A DNA stretch of 64,000 bases from Kamptonema formosum PCC 10802. Its GTDB lineage: Bacteria; Cyanobacteriota; Cyanobacteriia; Cyanobacteriales; Oscillatoriaceae. Both the position numbers and the translations under genes were made by a program. The stretch is taken from NCBI RefSeq assembly GCF_000332335.1, contig NZ_KB235948.1, positions 3,737,646-3,801,645 on the forward strand, written 5' to 3'. Each line of letters starts with the position of its first letter. The stretch's first letter is position 1. Of the stretch, positions 46,311 through 54,846 are shown piece after piece. The notes beneath the pieces were generated by a model. It made no database searches, had not been told where the DNA came from, and saw nothing but the letters and a program-made list of their open reading frames with translations.

Positions 46311-46814
46311 ATGTATGAACAATTTTTAGCTCCGATTGTTGTAACTGTTGCAGCAGCTAGAGCCGAATCCGCAGCCATTATCCTCCGGCAAGGCTCGCAA
46401 GGGCCAGAAGTCACCGAACTGCAGGTGTTGCTGGATTATGCAGGATACCCTCCAGGTTCGCTAAACGGCATTTTTGGGCCGCAAACCAAAGCAGCCGTCC
46501 TCAAATTGCAGCAGGCTAAAAAACTCACCGCCAATGGGGTAGTGGGGGCAGAAACTTGGCAGGCTGTCCTGATAGACGAGTATTTATTCTGGCCCGAGGG
46601 GCCCGGAGTGTTTTTAAAGGAAGGCTCAAGGGGGCCAAAAGTCAAAGAGTTGCAGCAGAGATTGAACAGCAGGGGGAACGTTAATCTGATCGCCGACGGG
46701 GTTTTTGGGCGGAAAACCAAAGCTGCCGTAATGAACTTTCAAAAGTCCACCGGCAGACCCCAAACTGGAATTGTGGGGGCGAGCGTTTGGGGCAATTTGG
46801 TGAATTGGCGCTAA
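46311..46814 (+). CDS. Protein with two peptidoglycan-binding (PG_binding_1) domains
   Basis: 167 residues. Two tandem copies of the three-helix fold: LRQGSQGPEVTELQVLLDYA ... FGPQTKAAVLKLQ and LKEGSRGPKVKELQQRLNSR ... FGRKTKAAVMNFQ. There is no catalytic domain. The first 25 residues (LAPIVVTVAAARAES) are a poor signal peptide, so export is uncertain. Probably a cell-wall anchor or adaptor. Confidence 0.93.
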   Translation: MYEQFLAPIVVTVAAARAESAAIILRQGSQGPEVTELQVLLDYAGYPPGSLNGIFGPQTKAAVLKLQQAKKLTANGVVGAETWQAVLIDEYLFWPEGPGVFLKEGSRGPKVKELQQRLNSRGNVNLIADGVFGRKTKAAVMNFQKSTGRPQTGIVGASVWGNLVNWR

Positions 46815-46897
46815 CAGAAGCGCAATGGGGGCAACCGCTGGTATTTACAAAAACGCTGCCTGCCGGGTATAATAACTGCGGAGGGATTTATGAAAAG

Positions 46898-47010
46898 CTT
46901 TTGGGCTTTAGCCCAACTACAAACTTTTGGGCTTTAGCCCAACTACAAACTTTTGGGCTTTAGCCCAACTACAAACTTTTGGGCTTTAGCCCAACTACAA
47001 ACTTTTGGGC
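46898..47010 (+). repeat. 26-bp tandem repeat, four copies (GCCCAACTACAAA family)
   Basis: Unit CTTTTGGGCTTTAGCCC plus AACTACAAA, period 26, four perfect copies and a partial one. Each contains the palindrome TTGGGCTTTAGCCCAA. The rest of the 46815-47254 gap shows no gene. Confidence 0.93.
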
Positions 47011-47254
47011 TGTGGCGCTGACCCATTCCGCCACTTACAGAGGAGTATAGCATGCTGGGTGCGGGCCCGGTAGGGGCCAGCCCCACCGGCATCCTGCAAG
47101 AACCCGCTACAATGAGATACTGCGCTGTGAGCCGCCCTCAACCTTGCGAAAGCTCGTGTGGCCTGAACTTTCCCTCAGGCGACCTTGCCAGACTTCCTGA
47201 AATTTTTCTGTAAAAAATCTCAATTTCGCTCACAGATTGGTAAAAAGACTTAAG

Positions 47255-48478
47255 ATGTTAGACTCCATACCTATGACCGAAATCGCCACCGCTGATCTGC
47301 CGACAGCAGAACCTGCCTATGATGTAGAAACTGCGGTTCTAGAACGCTACAAAGCCGGTGCCCGAGCTGTTGAGCCGGCCCTCTGCTGCCCCCCTGCCGG
47401 ATACGACACCCGCTACCTGGACATTTTGCCGCAAGAAATTCTGGAAAAAGATTACGGCTGCGGCGACCCGACGCGCTATGTAAATGCCGGTGAAACTGTG
47501 GTAGACTTGGGTTCAGGGGCCGGCAAAATTTGCTACATCCTCGCCCAGAAAGTTGGGAAGGATGGCAAAGTTATCGGCGTCGATTTCAACGACGAGATGC
47601 GGGTGCTGGCCAAGAACTATCAAGCTGAAATTGCCAGCAAAATTGGATACGATAATGTGCGTTTTGTCAAGGGTAAAATTCAAGACCTCGCCCTGGATTT
47701 AGAGCTGGCTCAGCAGTGGCTGGACGAACACCCGATTACCTCCATTGAGCAGCTGGCGGCATTTGAAGCTGAGTGCGAGCGCTTGCGGCGCTCTCAGCCC
47801 CTAATCCCCAGCGACAGCGCTGATGTCATCGTTTCCAATTGCGTGCTGAATCTGGTTCGCCCCCAAGACAAGCAGCAGCTGTTCCGAGAAATTTACCGCG
47901 CCCTAAAGCGCGGCGGGCGAGCCGTTATTTCTGATATCGTTTGTGACGAGAACCCCACACCGGCAATCCTCAACAGCCCGGACCTGTGGAGTGGCTGCAT
48001 TGCCGGCGCATTCCGGGAAGACACCTTCTTGGAAATGTTCGAGGAATCGGGTTTCTACGGGATTGAAATTATCAGCCGGCAAGTCGAACCCTGGCAAGTC
48101 ATTGATGGCATTGAATTTCGCTCCCTCACCGTCCGCGCCTACAAAGGAAAAGATGGCCCCTGCTGGGAGCGCAACCAAGCCGCTATCTACAAAGGACCCT
48201 GGAAAGAGGTGCTCGATGATAATGGGCATGTTTACCGGCGGGGTGAGCGCATAGCCATCTGTGACAAGACCTATAATATCTTAACTGACCCCAATGGCCC
48301 CTATCACCGCGATATCCTGCCGGTGGAACCCTATCAAAACATTCCCCTAGAGGAAGCTGAAGCGTTTGACTGCGAGCGCACCGGCACGAGGCACCCGCAA
48401 GAAACCAAAGGCTCAGAATACCGGGAAACAGTTAGCAATGACAGTGCCTCCTGCTGCAGTGCAGACAGCTGTTGCTGA
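47255..48478 (+). CDS. arsM: Arsenite S-adenosylmethionine methyltransferase-like protein
   Basis: 407 residues from the ATG at 47255; starts at 47237 and 47273 are also in frame. The SAM-binding motif I VVDLGSGAGKI is at about 82-92. Cysteines that could bind As(III) are CC at 44-45, C69 (DYGCGDP), SNCVLN and a C-terminal CCSADSCC tail. It is longer than typical ArsM (about 330-380), with an extra C-terminal region. The ArsS gene two genes downstream supports a role in making methylated arsenic for arsenosugars. Oxidised or other thiophilic substrates cannot be excluded. Confidence 0.82.
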   Translation: MLDSIPMTEIATADLPTAEPAYDVETAVLERYKAGARAVEPALCCPPAGYDTRYLDILPQEILEKDYGCGDPTRYVNAGETVVDLGSGAGKICYILAQKVGKDGKVIGVDFNDEMRVLAKNYQAEIASKIGYDNVRFVKGKIQDLALDLELAQQWLDEHPITSIEQLAAFEAECERLRRSQPLIPSDSADVIVSNCVLNLVRPQDKQQLFREIYRALKRGGRAVISDIVCDENPTPAILNSPDLWSGCIAGAFREDTFLEMFEESGFYGIEIISRQVEPWQVIDGIEFRSLTVRAYKGKDGPCWERNQAAIYKGPWKEVLDDNGHVYRRGERIAICDKTYNILTDPNGPYHRDILPVEPYQNIPLEEAEAFDCERTGTRHPQETKGSEYRETVSNDSASCCSADSCC

Positions 48479-48494
48479 AGGCTGCCGGTATACC

Positions 48495-48586
48495 ATTTTT
48501 CATCCTTTGTGAGGTACTGAGAAACCCCGGTTTTTTAAAGAAACCGGGTTTCTGGGGCGCACTTCATCCAACTGAAAACCGCTATA
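48495..48586 (+). repeat. AGAAACCCGG hairpin element, full length
   Basis: TTTTTCATCCTTTGTGAGG, then the hairpin and CACTTCATCCAACTGAAAAC ending CGCTATA. Lies between arsM and the small membrane protein gene. Confidence 0.88.
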
Positions 48587-48691
48587 AAATGTTTGTAGGG
48601 GCGGATTGGCCAGGGATGTCTGCCAGAGACAGACGATATTGACTTGCCCCGCCCCTCCTTACCCAAAACACAGCAAAACAGGAGATAATTT

Positions 48692-49093
48692 GTGAGCGAG
48701 CGTCAGCGTCCATCAGGTGTTAATGTACTTACCGGCTTGCAAGGCATTACCGGCATCTACCTCCTTCTTGCCGGCTTAGCCATCGTCGGGTTATCGAACG
48801 TCGCCGCCCCCAATCGCACAGTTTCAGGAGAGGCACTGTCCGGCAGTTTGGGGATAGCGATTGGGGTTTTATCCTTAGCTCTGGCGATAGCCGCTCTGGT
48901 GTTTTGTTGGCAACTGTGGCGACTCAAGCATTCGGCTTGGACGGGTGCGCTAGTCAGCCAAGTCCTTACCCTTATTATCTCAATTATTGAGGTTATTTTA
49001 GGCGCTAAATTCGGCTTTATAAGCCTTCTCCTTGCCGCAGTTAGTATGTATTACCTGATGCGGCCATCGGTAAAAGCTACCTTTGGGAAGTAG
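48692..49093 (+). CDS. Small four-helix membrane protein
   Basis: 133 residues, GTG start with AGGAG ten bases upstream. Four predicted helices (about 12-33, 47-72, 80-103, 105-122). I recognise no catalytic motif or family. It sits between the arsM-like gene and arsS on the same strand with short gaps holding repeats, so a role in the arsenic cluster is possible but only by position. Confidence 0.75.
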   Translation: MSERQRPSGVNVLTGLQGITGIYLLLAGLAIVGLSNVAAPNRTVSGEALSGSLGIAIGVLSLALAIAALVFCWQLWRLKHSAWTGALVSQVLTLIISIIEVILGAKFGFISLLLAAVSMYYLMRPSVKATFGK

Positions 49094-49277
49094 CCAGCTA
49101 GCGCTAATCCCACAAACCGGGTTTGTTTGGAGGGTAGCTGGGGCCAGAAACCCGGTTTCTCAAAGAAACCTGGCTTCTTAAGGATTCAGAAGAATACTTG
49201 ACCCGCATCCGCCCCTCATAGCGGACATTGGCAGTAAAATTGTGTGACAATCAGGAAGAAAATAAAAACCCCCAAAA

Positions 49278-50279
49278 ATGGTTCAGGCAAAACCAATTCA
49301 TACCGCTCTCACACCATTTCGCGAAAAGATTGCCAGCCCTTTAACAAAGCGCAAAATCAGCGTTTTGCAAATCAATCTGGGCAAGCGCTGCAATCTCGCC
49401 TGCACTCACTGCCACGTGGAAGCCGGCCCCAAGCGGGCTGAGGAACTTTCTTCAGAAGTCTGCGCCCAAATGATTCAACTGATTCAGCGGTTTCCTCAAA
49501 TTAAAACGGTGGATATCACCGGAGGTGCGCCAGAAATGCTCTATGGTTTTAAGCCCCTGGCAGAAGCCGCACGGACTGCCGGCAAGCAGGTCATTGTCCG
49601 CTCTAACTTGACGATTTATTTCGAGCCAGGGTTTGAGGATATCCCACAATACTGCCAGCAACACCAGCTGAGAATTATTGCTTCTCTTCCCTGCTACCTG
49701 CCAGATAATGTGGATAAAATGCGGGGTGCCGGTGTCTATGACCTTTCCATTCGGGCGATTCAGCTGCTGAATCAGCTGGGTTACGGGCGCGAGGAGAATT
49801 TAATTCTGGATTTGGTGTATAATCCGCAGATCCCCAGCTCAGATAATTTTTCTCTGCCCCCTGAGCAGGGGAAGCTAGAGCGCGATTACAAAATGTTCTT
49901 GCAAGAACATTTCGGCATCGTCTTTAACCAGTTGCTCACGATTACTAATCTGCCGGTGGGGCGCACGAAGTTCCATCTGGAACACAAAAAACTGCTCAAG
50001 CCTTACTTGCATTTTTTGGAGGACAATTTCAATTCCGCTACGGTTGAGCGTTTAATGTGCCGCGATGAACTTTCGATAGACTATCTGGGGAATGTCTACG
50101 ATTGCGACTTCAACCAGATGGAAAATCTGCCGGCAAGAACGCCCCAAGGCGAAACTCTAACTGTGGCTGACTTGCTCGCTGCCAGCAGCTTAGACTTAAT
50201 AGACGACGTCAAGACGGCTCCCTATTGCTACGGTTGCTCGGCTGGGTGCGGTTCGGGCTGCGGTGGCGCGTTAGTTTGA
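49278..50279 (+). CDS. arsS: Arsenosugar biosynthesis radical SAM protein ArsS
   Basis: 333 residues. The 4Fe-4S motif CX3CX2C is at C38, C42 and C45 (KRCNLACTHC). The C-terminal Cys-rich tail (YCYGCSAGCGSGC) is typical of the ArsS family, which transfers a 5'-deoxyadenosyl group to dimethylarsenite on the way to arsenosugars. The segment CRDELSIDYLGNVYDCDFNQ is also family-like. The start at 49278 is the first ATG of the frame that keeps MVQAKPIHTA. Context is right: arsM-like upstream, TVP38 downstream. Confidence 0.93.
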   Translation: MVQAKPIHTALTPFREKIASPLTKRKISVLQINLGKRCNLACTHCHVEAGPKRAEELSSEVCAQMIQLIQRFPQIKTVDITGGAPEMLYGFKPLAEAARTAGKQVIVRSNLTIYFEPGFEDIPQYCQQHQLRIIASLPCYLPDNVDKMRGAGVYDLSIRAIQLLNQLGYGREENLILDLVYNPQIPSSDNFSLPPEQGKLERDYKMFLQEHFGIVFNQLLTITNLPVGRTKFHLEHKKLLKPYLHFLEDNFNSATVERLMCRDELSIDYLGNVYDCDFNQMENLPARTPQGETLTVADLLAASSLDLIDDVKTAPYCYGCSAGCGSGCGGALV

Positions 50280-50319
50280 CGCGCAGGGTGCGTTTCCCTG
50301 GAACGCACCCTACTGCTGA

Positions 50320-50396
50320 GTGAGGTACTGAGAAACCCGGTTTCTTAAAGAAACCGGGTTTCTGGCATGTACTTTATCCAACTGAAAACCGCTATA
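50320..50396 (+). repeat. AGAAACCCGG hairpin element with flanking palindrome
   Basis: Full copy between arsS and the TVP38 gene, preceded at 50286-50310 by a GGTGCGTTTCC...GGAACGCACC palindrome. Confidence 0.88.
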
Positions 50397-50423
50397 AGTT
50401 AGATATGCTAGATTGAAAGAAAA

Positions 50424-51134
50424 ATGGAGAACCCTGTGAAAAACGGACTGTCTGCCCAAATCAAACTGATAGCTGGGATTGTGCTAGTTGTTGAGCTAGC
50501 GGTTGCGGCGCAATATTTCAACCTCCAGGGACTGTTGAAAAGTGCCCTTTCCTGGACTGAAAGTCTGGGCGCAGCTGGATTTGCAGCCTTTATCCTCATC
50601 TACATTCTGGCTACAGTGCTGTTTCTACCCGGATCTGTCCTGACGCTGGGTGCCGGCGCTCTGTTTGGGGTGGTTTGGGGTTCTGTTTGCGTCTCGATTG
50701 CCTCCACTTTGGGAGCTACAGCCGCTTTCCTCGTGGGGCGCTATCTGGCGCGGGGCTGGGTTGAGAAGCAGATAGTGGGGAATGAGAAATTCAAGGCAAT
50801 TGATGCAGCCGTCGCCCGCGAGGGATGGAAAATTGTCGGCTTAACCCGACTGTCTCCCATTTTTCCATTTAATTTGTTAAACTATGCCTTTGGAGTCACG
50901 CAAGTCTCGCTGAGAGACTATTTTTTCGCCTCTTGGATTGGCATGATGCCGGGAACGGTTATGTACGTTTACCTTGGTTCCTTGGGGAAGGATTTAGCTA
51001 CCTTGGGAACCCAGCAACAGCCCAGCACCCTCCAGTGGCTGCTGCGGATAGTTGGGTTAATTGCCACAGTGCTTGTGACAGTTTATGTGACGCGCCTGGC
51101 TAAAACAGCTTTAGATAACAAAATTGACTCATGA
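50424..51134 (+). CDS. TVP38/TMEM64 family membrane protein
   Basis: 236 residues with about six helices. The signature region is FLPGSVLTLGAGALFGVVWG and the later FPFNLLNYAFGVTQVSLRDY, as in DedA/VTT-fold proteins. The family carries out lipid scrambling or solute transport in other organisms; in arsenosugar clusters it is a common neighbour and may export an arsenic species, but that is inference. Its stop overlaps the next gene by ATGA (51131-51134). Confidence 0.9.
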   Translation: MENPVKNGLSAQIKLIAGIVLVVELAVAAQYFNLQGLLKSALSWTESLGAAGFAAFILIYILATVLFLPGSVLTLGAGALFGVVWGSVCVSIASTLGATAAFLVGRYLARGWVEKQIVGNEKFKAIDAAVAREGWKIVGLTRLSPIFPFNLLNYAFGVTQVSLRDYFFASWIGMMPGTVMYVYLGSLGKDLATLGTQQQPSTLQWLLRIVGLIATVLVTVYVTRLAKTALDNKIDS

Positions 51135-51485
51135 AAGAGGCATCCTTTTTAAGAGCGTTGCGGCAGCGTTCGTCGCTAGCAGCACTGCTAAAAAGTCCTC
51201 AATTTTGGCTGGCGGTGGCGCTGCTGAGCTGCCTGCTGCTCTGCTTTTTTGAGCCACTGAATCTGCTGGCCTTCGCTGTGGCCACGGTGCGGGGCTTGTC
51301 CGGCGCGGTTTTCCCGATTGCCGGCGGTGCCGTCTTTGGTTTGCTTTGGGGGACTTTGCGGTCAGTGGTGGGGGCAACCCAGGGGGCAGTCGGTGCCTTT
51401 TGGGTGGCTCCCTCGGGAGCGTCAAGGGTTGTGCAAATCTGCCGAAATCAATGCGATAATGATTTGAGCCGGCGGCAGGAGAAGA

Positions 51486-51526
51486 ATCTTTTTTGCCAGA
51501 TGAATCCCGGAAACGGGATTGAAACT
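51486..51526 (+). repeat. Solitary CRISPR-repeat-like hairpin
   Basis: AATCCCGGAAACGGGATTGAAAC: a 7-bp stem with GAAA loop followed by GAAAC, the 3' end typical of many cyanobacterial CRISPR repeats. Only one copy is seen, so no array is called. It lies in the DNA that replaces the lost half of the second TVP38 gene. Confidence 0.35.
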
Positions 51527-51561
51527 ACCTGGCCTGGCGTCACCGGCTTTTCTGCCCTCCA

Positions 51562-51587
51562 GGGAGGCGAGCGCCTCCCTTTTTTTT
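51562..51587 (+). terminator. Rho-independent terminator
   Basis: GGGAGGC, loop GAGC, GCCTCCC, then eight T. It ends the arsS-TVP38 transcription unit. Confidence 0.9.
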
Positions 51588-51888
51588 ATGGCTTTCGGTT
51601 TTTTCGCTCTGCTCTGCTTTCTGCCGGTTTTGGCTCGCAGGGAGCGCTTTGCTCCCCGGCGAAAACGAGCATCCAGTCTCCCTTTAATCACTCATTATTT
51701 GAGAGAGCCCCGCCGGTATGGAGAATAGAAGCGCAGGGCAGTGAGGGCGGGCGTTTAGGCAAGCATCCCTGATATAGTCTATCCTTTATTGCGCTGACAT
51801 TTCGGTCGGATGCCCTAAGACTGGCTGTTCCAGCTTGGGGGGTCCGACCGGCGAATCACTCCCCCTGTCCGCCACCCCCCTGACAGTT

Positions 51889-52248
51889 TTACCTGCCCAT
51901 CGATTGAAACTGAATAGGCAACGCCGCTGTCATCATCTTGTTTTCTTTCTTGTCGTACACTCTTGCCATCCTGAACAGGGATTTTGCTGCGGGAGGTTGT
52001 GAGACTTGCACCTCTTGGGTCAGAGTCGGCAGGACTTCGACCAGCCGGTAGCGTCTGTCAGCACTCTTCTCGGTGTAACTGATGGCTGGCATCCCCATGG
52101 CATTGCGCATGATAAGAATGGGCAGTTCCTTGACGACAGGAATGTCTTTGCCCCCGACTTTGATTGAATTTTGGGCAAAAGCGGGAAGAGGCAGATTGGC
52201 AACCAACAGTGCAATTCCCGCACCCAGCAACATATTTATTCTCTTCAT
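51889..52248 (-). CDS. Small secreted protein of unknown function
   Basis: 119 residues from the ATG at 52248, chosen because it starts a clear signal peptide (MKRINMLLGAGIALLVANLP, cut after AFA) and GAGGG precedes it. The mature part is about 95 residues, beta-type with a basic C-terminus, no cysteines and no motif I know. An upstream in-frame ATG at 52308 would hide the signal. It stands alone, divergent from the methyltransferase gene. Confidence 0.7.
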   Translation of the reverse strand: MKRINMLLGAGIALLVANLPLPAFAQNSIKVGGKDIPVVKELPILIMRNAMGMPAISYTEKSADRRYRLVEVLPTLTQEVQVSQPPAAKSLFRMARVYDKKENKMMTAALPIQFQSMGR

Positions 52249-52726
52249 GGTTCGCCCTCTAGCGTGCTTGTCCATGCAAATTTTACCACCTTTTCTCGAA
52301 CCTGTCAAGTCGTTTTAGCCATAAAATTTATTGAAGGAACTTTTAATTTTAAAGTTCCGTCAGGAGGTAGTTGACGTTTTGCCCTAGGGCAATATTTCAC
52401 TGCCGCGTGGCAGTAAAGAAGTAAGCGGGTATCGGTGTGTCTCCCCCCAAGCCAGAGCTTGGCACTTGCCAGCGGCGCGGGAGAGCGGGGGGAGAAGATG
52501 ATGCTAAATTTCACCCCCTGACCCCATCACCCCCTGGCCCCATCGCCCCCTGATTGCCCCCGGCACAGCAACCCCCAGCCCCTCCTCTGTCGGGAGTGCC
52601 CCGACTGCCGGCAATACTTGTGCATTTTAGAGATTTATTAAAAGTTCGACAAATTTATTAAACTTTAATAAAGAGGGGCGTGCCAATTGAGCGGCCCACC
52701 TGCAGTGCTATCCTCACTCAGTCATC
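52249..52726. other. Intergenic stretch, no gene seen
   Basis: 478 bases with a CCCCCTGGCCCCATC-type degenerate heptamer run near 52510-52560 and an AT-rich segment (TTTATTAAACTTTAATAAA, about 52650-52670) that may hold the promoter of the methyltransferase gene. Confidence 0.5.
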
Positions 52727-53635
52727 ATGCCTGTTCGCTTTGACACAATTTGGGAGCGCTTCTTAGGGCCGGTCGTCCGGCACCTGACCGGTCAGGAGGA
52801 GCTGAGGCGCTTCTCTGACAGTATAGACTGGCAGGCAGAAGGCGAGCGGCTGGCAAACCCAAATATAACCTATCCCGACTACTACAGGACTGGGAGGTTC
52901 CACGGCATAGAGGGCGGCTACCTGAATCCAGAGGCAGCGGTTTCCTACGATGCCATCACGCAGTATGCCCTGCCCCCTTCCGAAACTGCTGTGCGCCAAG
53001 CTTTGACCGATGCCGTTCGCTGCCGCCCGCGACGGATTCTGGATTTGGGCTGCGGCACCGGCTCGATGACTCTGATGTTAAAACAAGCCTTCCCCGGAGC
53101 TGAGGCCATCGGTCTGGACTTATCGCCCTGCATGCTGGTGATGGCGGAATATAAAGCCAAGAAAGCTGGGCTGGAGATTCAGTGGCGTCACGGCAGTGCT
53201 GAGCGCACCGGCTTTCCCGACGCCTCCTTTGACCTGGTTGCGGCGTCTTTGCTGTTGAGCGAAACTCCGCCCTCCGTATCGCAAGCCATCGTGCGGGAAA
53301 GCTTTCGGCTGCTCACCGCCGGCGGGGAGATGGTGGTGCTCGACGGCAATCAGAAAATGCTGCGCCAGATGGATTGGCTGAATGATATTTTTGAGGAACC
53401 GCAGATTAAAGCCTACGCCGCCGGCAGTGTGGGTGCCTGGATGGGAGCGGCTGGATTTGGGGCAGTGCGCACCGAGGACATCTGGTGGGTTTACCAGGTG
53501 AGCCGGGGCGTCAAACCCATTTCAGCTTCCGACTCACCCGCCTCCGCCGCCCGAGGCGTCTGGCAAAGAACCGACACCCCAGACGGAGGGGATTTAGAAG
53601 GTTGGCCGGCTCCGGCGTTCAGCACACTAGCATGA
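52727..53635 (+). CDS. Class I SAM-dependent methyltransferase
   Basis: 302 residues. Motif I ILDLGCGTGSM is at about 104-114, GLDLSPCMLVMA is motif II, and SFDLVAASLLLSE is motif IV. The N-terminal 90 residues (WERFLGPVVRHLTGQEELRR) form a family-specific lid. Substrate unknown; the layout resembles small-molecule or lipid methyltransferases. It is translationally coupled to the HAD hydrolase gene through an ATGA overlap at 53632-53635, so both products probably act in one pathway. Confidence 0.92.
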   Translation: MPVRFDTIWERFLGPVVRHLTGQEELRRFSDSIDWQAEGERLANPNITYPDYYRTGRFHGIEGGYLNPEAAVSYDAITQYALPPSETAVRQALTDAVRCRPRRILDLGCGTGSMTLMLKQAFPGAEAIGLDLSPCMLVMAEYKAKKAGLEIQWRHGSAERTGFPDASFDLVAASLLLSETPPSVSQAIVRESFRLLTAGGEMVVLDGNQKMLRQMDWLNDIFEEPQIKAYAAGSVGAWMGAAGFGAVRTEDIWWVYQVSRGVKPISASDSPASAARGVWQRTDTPDGGDLEGWPAPAFSTLA

Positions 53636-54360
53636 CACTCAAAGCTGTACTGTTTGATTTTAACGGCGTCATTATTAATGACGAGCCAATCCACGAGCGG
53701 CTGCTGGAGCAGCTGCTGATTGAGGAAAATCTGCGGCCCAAACGAGGGGAGTTCCGGCAGTTCTGTCTGGGGCGGAGCGATAGAGCCTGCATCACGGACT
53801 TGCTGGCCATTCGGGGGCGCGTTGTCTCGGAAAGCTACTTATCAGGGCTGATGGCTCGCAAGGCGCAAGCGTATCAGGAGTATTTGCAAACACTTGACCA
53901 GTTGCCGGTGTATCCCGGGCTGGAAGATTTTATCTTGAAGGTGCGCGGGGCTGGGCTGGCCATCGCCCTGGTTACGGGTGCCCTGCGCTTGGAAGTCGAT
54001 TCGGTGCTGCGCCGCGCCGGTCTGGCCCAGCACTTTCCTGTGATTGTGGCCGGTGACGACTTGACCGCCAGCAAGCCAGAACCCGATGGCTACCTGCTGG
54101 CGGTGGATCGCCTCAATCAGTTCTATCCCGAACTGAAGCTGCAGCCCCGCGAGTGTCTGGCCATTGAAGACACCCCAGCCGGGATTCAAGCCGCCAAGCG
54201 AGCCGGCATGCAGGTGGTTGGTGTGGCCAATACCTATCCGCTGCACATGCTCCAGCGGCAGGCGAACTGGGCCGTGGACTTTCTGGCCGATTTGGAATTG
54301 GAGCGTGCCGGAAAAATTTTTGACAGGCCGGTGCTCACAAAATCCGTCGGAGAGTGCTAA
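53632..54360 (+). CDS. HAD-superfamily hydrolase, beta-phosphoglucomutase-like, with Asn at the second catalytic Asp
   Basis: 242 residues from the ATG at 53632. Motif I is DFNGVIIND, where the normal DxD has become D9-x-N11; motif II lies in ALVTGALR (T), motif III is KPEPDGY and motif IV IEDTPAGIQAAK. A helical cap follows motif I. The nucleophile D9 is kept but the general acid/base is Asn, so turnover may be slow or chemistry altered. The coupled methyltransferase suggests a shared phosphorylated or methylated substrate. Two in-frame upstream frames are longer but lack conservation. Confidence 0.88.
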   Translation: MTLKAVLFDFNGVIINDEPIHERLLEQLLIEENLRPKRGEFRQFCLGRSDRACITDLLAIRGRVVSESYLSGLMARKAQAYQEYLQTLDQLPVYPGLEDFILKVRGAGLAIALVTGALRLEVDSVLRRAGLAQHFPVIVAGDDLTASKPEPDGYLLAVDRLNQFYPELKLQPRECLAIEDTPAGIQAAKRAGMQVVGVANTYPLHMLQRQANWAVDFLADLELERAGKIFDRPVLTKSVGEC

Positions 54361-54436
54361 TATATTTTTTGGCAGCCAGAGAGCGGCGGACAAATGTCCT
54401 GGACAAGTGACCCTCGCCCTGGCCGCAGACTGCTTC

Positions 54437-54509
54437 GGGGAATTAGCTCAGTTGGTAGAGCGCTGCGATCGCACCGCAGAGGTAAGGAGTTCGACCCTCC
54501 TATTCTCCA
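54437..54509 (+). tRNA. tRNA-Ala (anticodon CGC)
   Basis: 73 bases, cloverleaf drawn by eye: acceptor GGGGAAT/ATTCTCC with the G3:U70 alanine identity pair, D arm GCTC/GAGC, anticodon stem CTGCG/CGCAG with loop ATCGCAC (anticodon CGC at 54470-54472), T arm AGGAG-TTCGACC-CTCCT, discriminator A. CCA is not encoded. The HIP1 octamer GCGATCGC (54465-54472) spans the anticodon. Confidence 0.93.
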
Positions 54510-54846
54510 TGGGTTTTAGGCTGCAATTGGCAGAAAATTGGCAGAAAATTGGTAGAATTCTAGCAATTGCCGAAGAACGTATGGCCATTGGTTAGAGGTT
54601 TTGTCTCCAGTGGTCAGTGACACGGCAAGCCAGTAAAACTTCGCTTGGTTCTGGTTCGGGCCACACCGGTTTACCTCTTGGGGCATGGTCGGTGGCCCAA
54701 GAGGCGTATCGGATTGCCTGAGGCAAGCACCTCTGGCTGTGAAGTAGCTGTGCCGGCAGTCGGGGCGGAAAACTTCCAGCCGGTCTGCTTTTTGGGGTTT
54801 TTTGAGCGGTCAGGGGTGCTTGCAATTAGGTAGAATGTAGGTGGGT

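Larger units (their letters stand above)
51131..51772 (+). pseudogene. Truncated TVP38/TMEM64 paralogue
   Basis: The first 95 residues match the N-terminal half of a TVP38 protein: one helix at about 27-45 and IAGGAVFGLLWGTLRSVVGA. At about 51410, right after AVGAFWVA, the similarity stops, and the remaining frame has no family features and runs through a repeat-like hairpin and a terminator. The ATGA coupling to the intact TVP38 gene suggests an original tandem pair whose second gene lost its 3' half. A short membrane peptide may still be made. Confidence 0.75.

Noticed and set aside
54164..54595. 143-codon plus-strand frame over the HAD gene end and tRNA
   Set aside because: It runs through the tRNA gene and the HAD coding region in another frame; not a gene.
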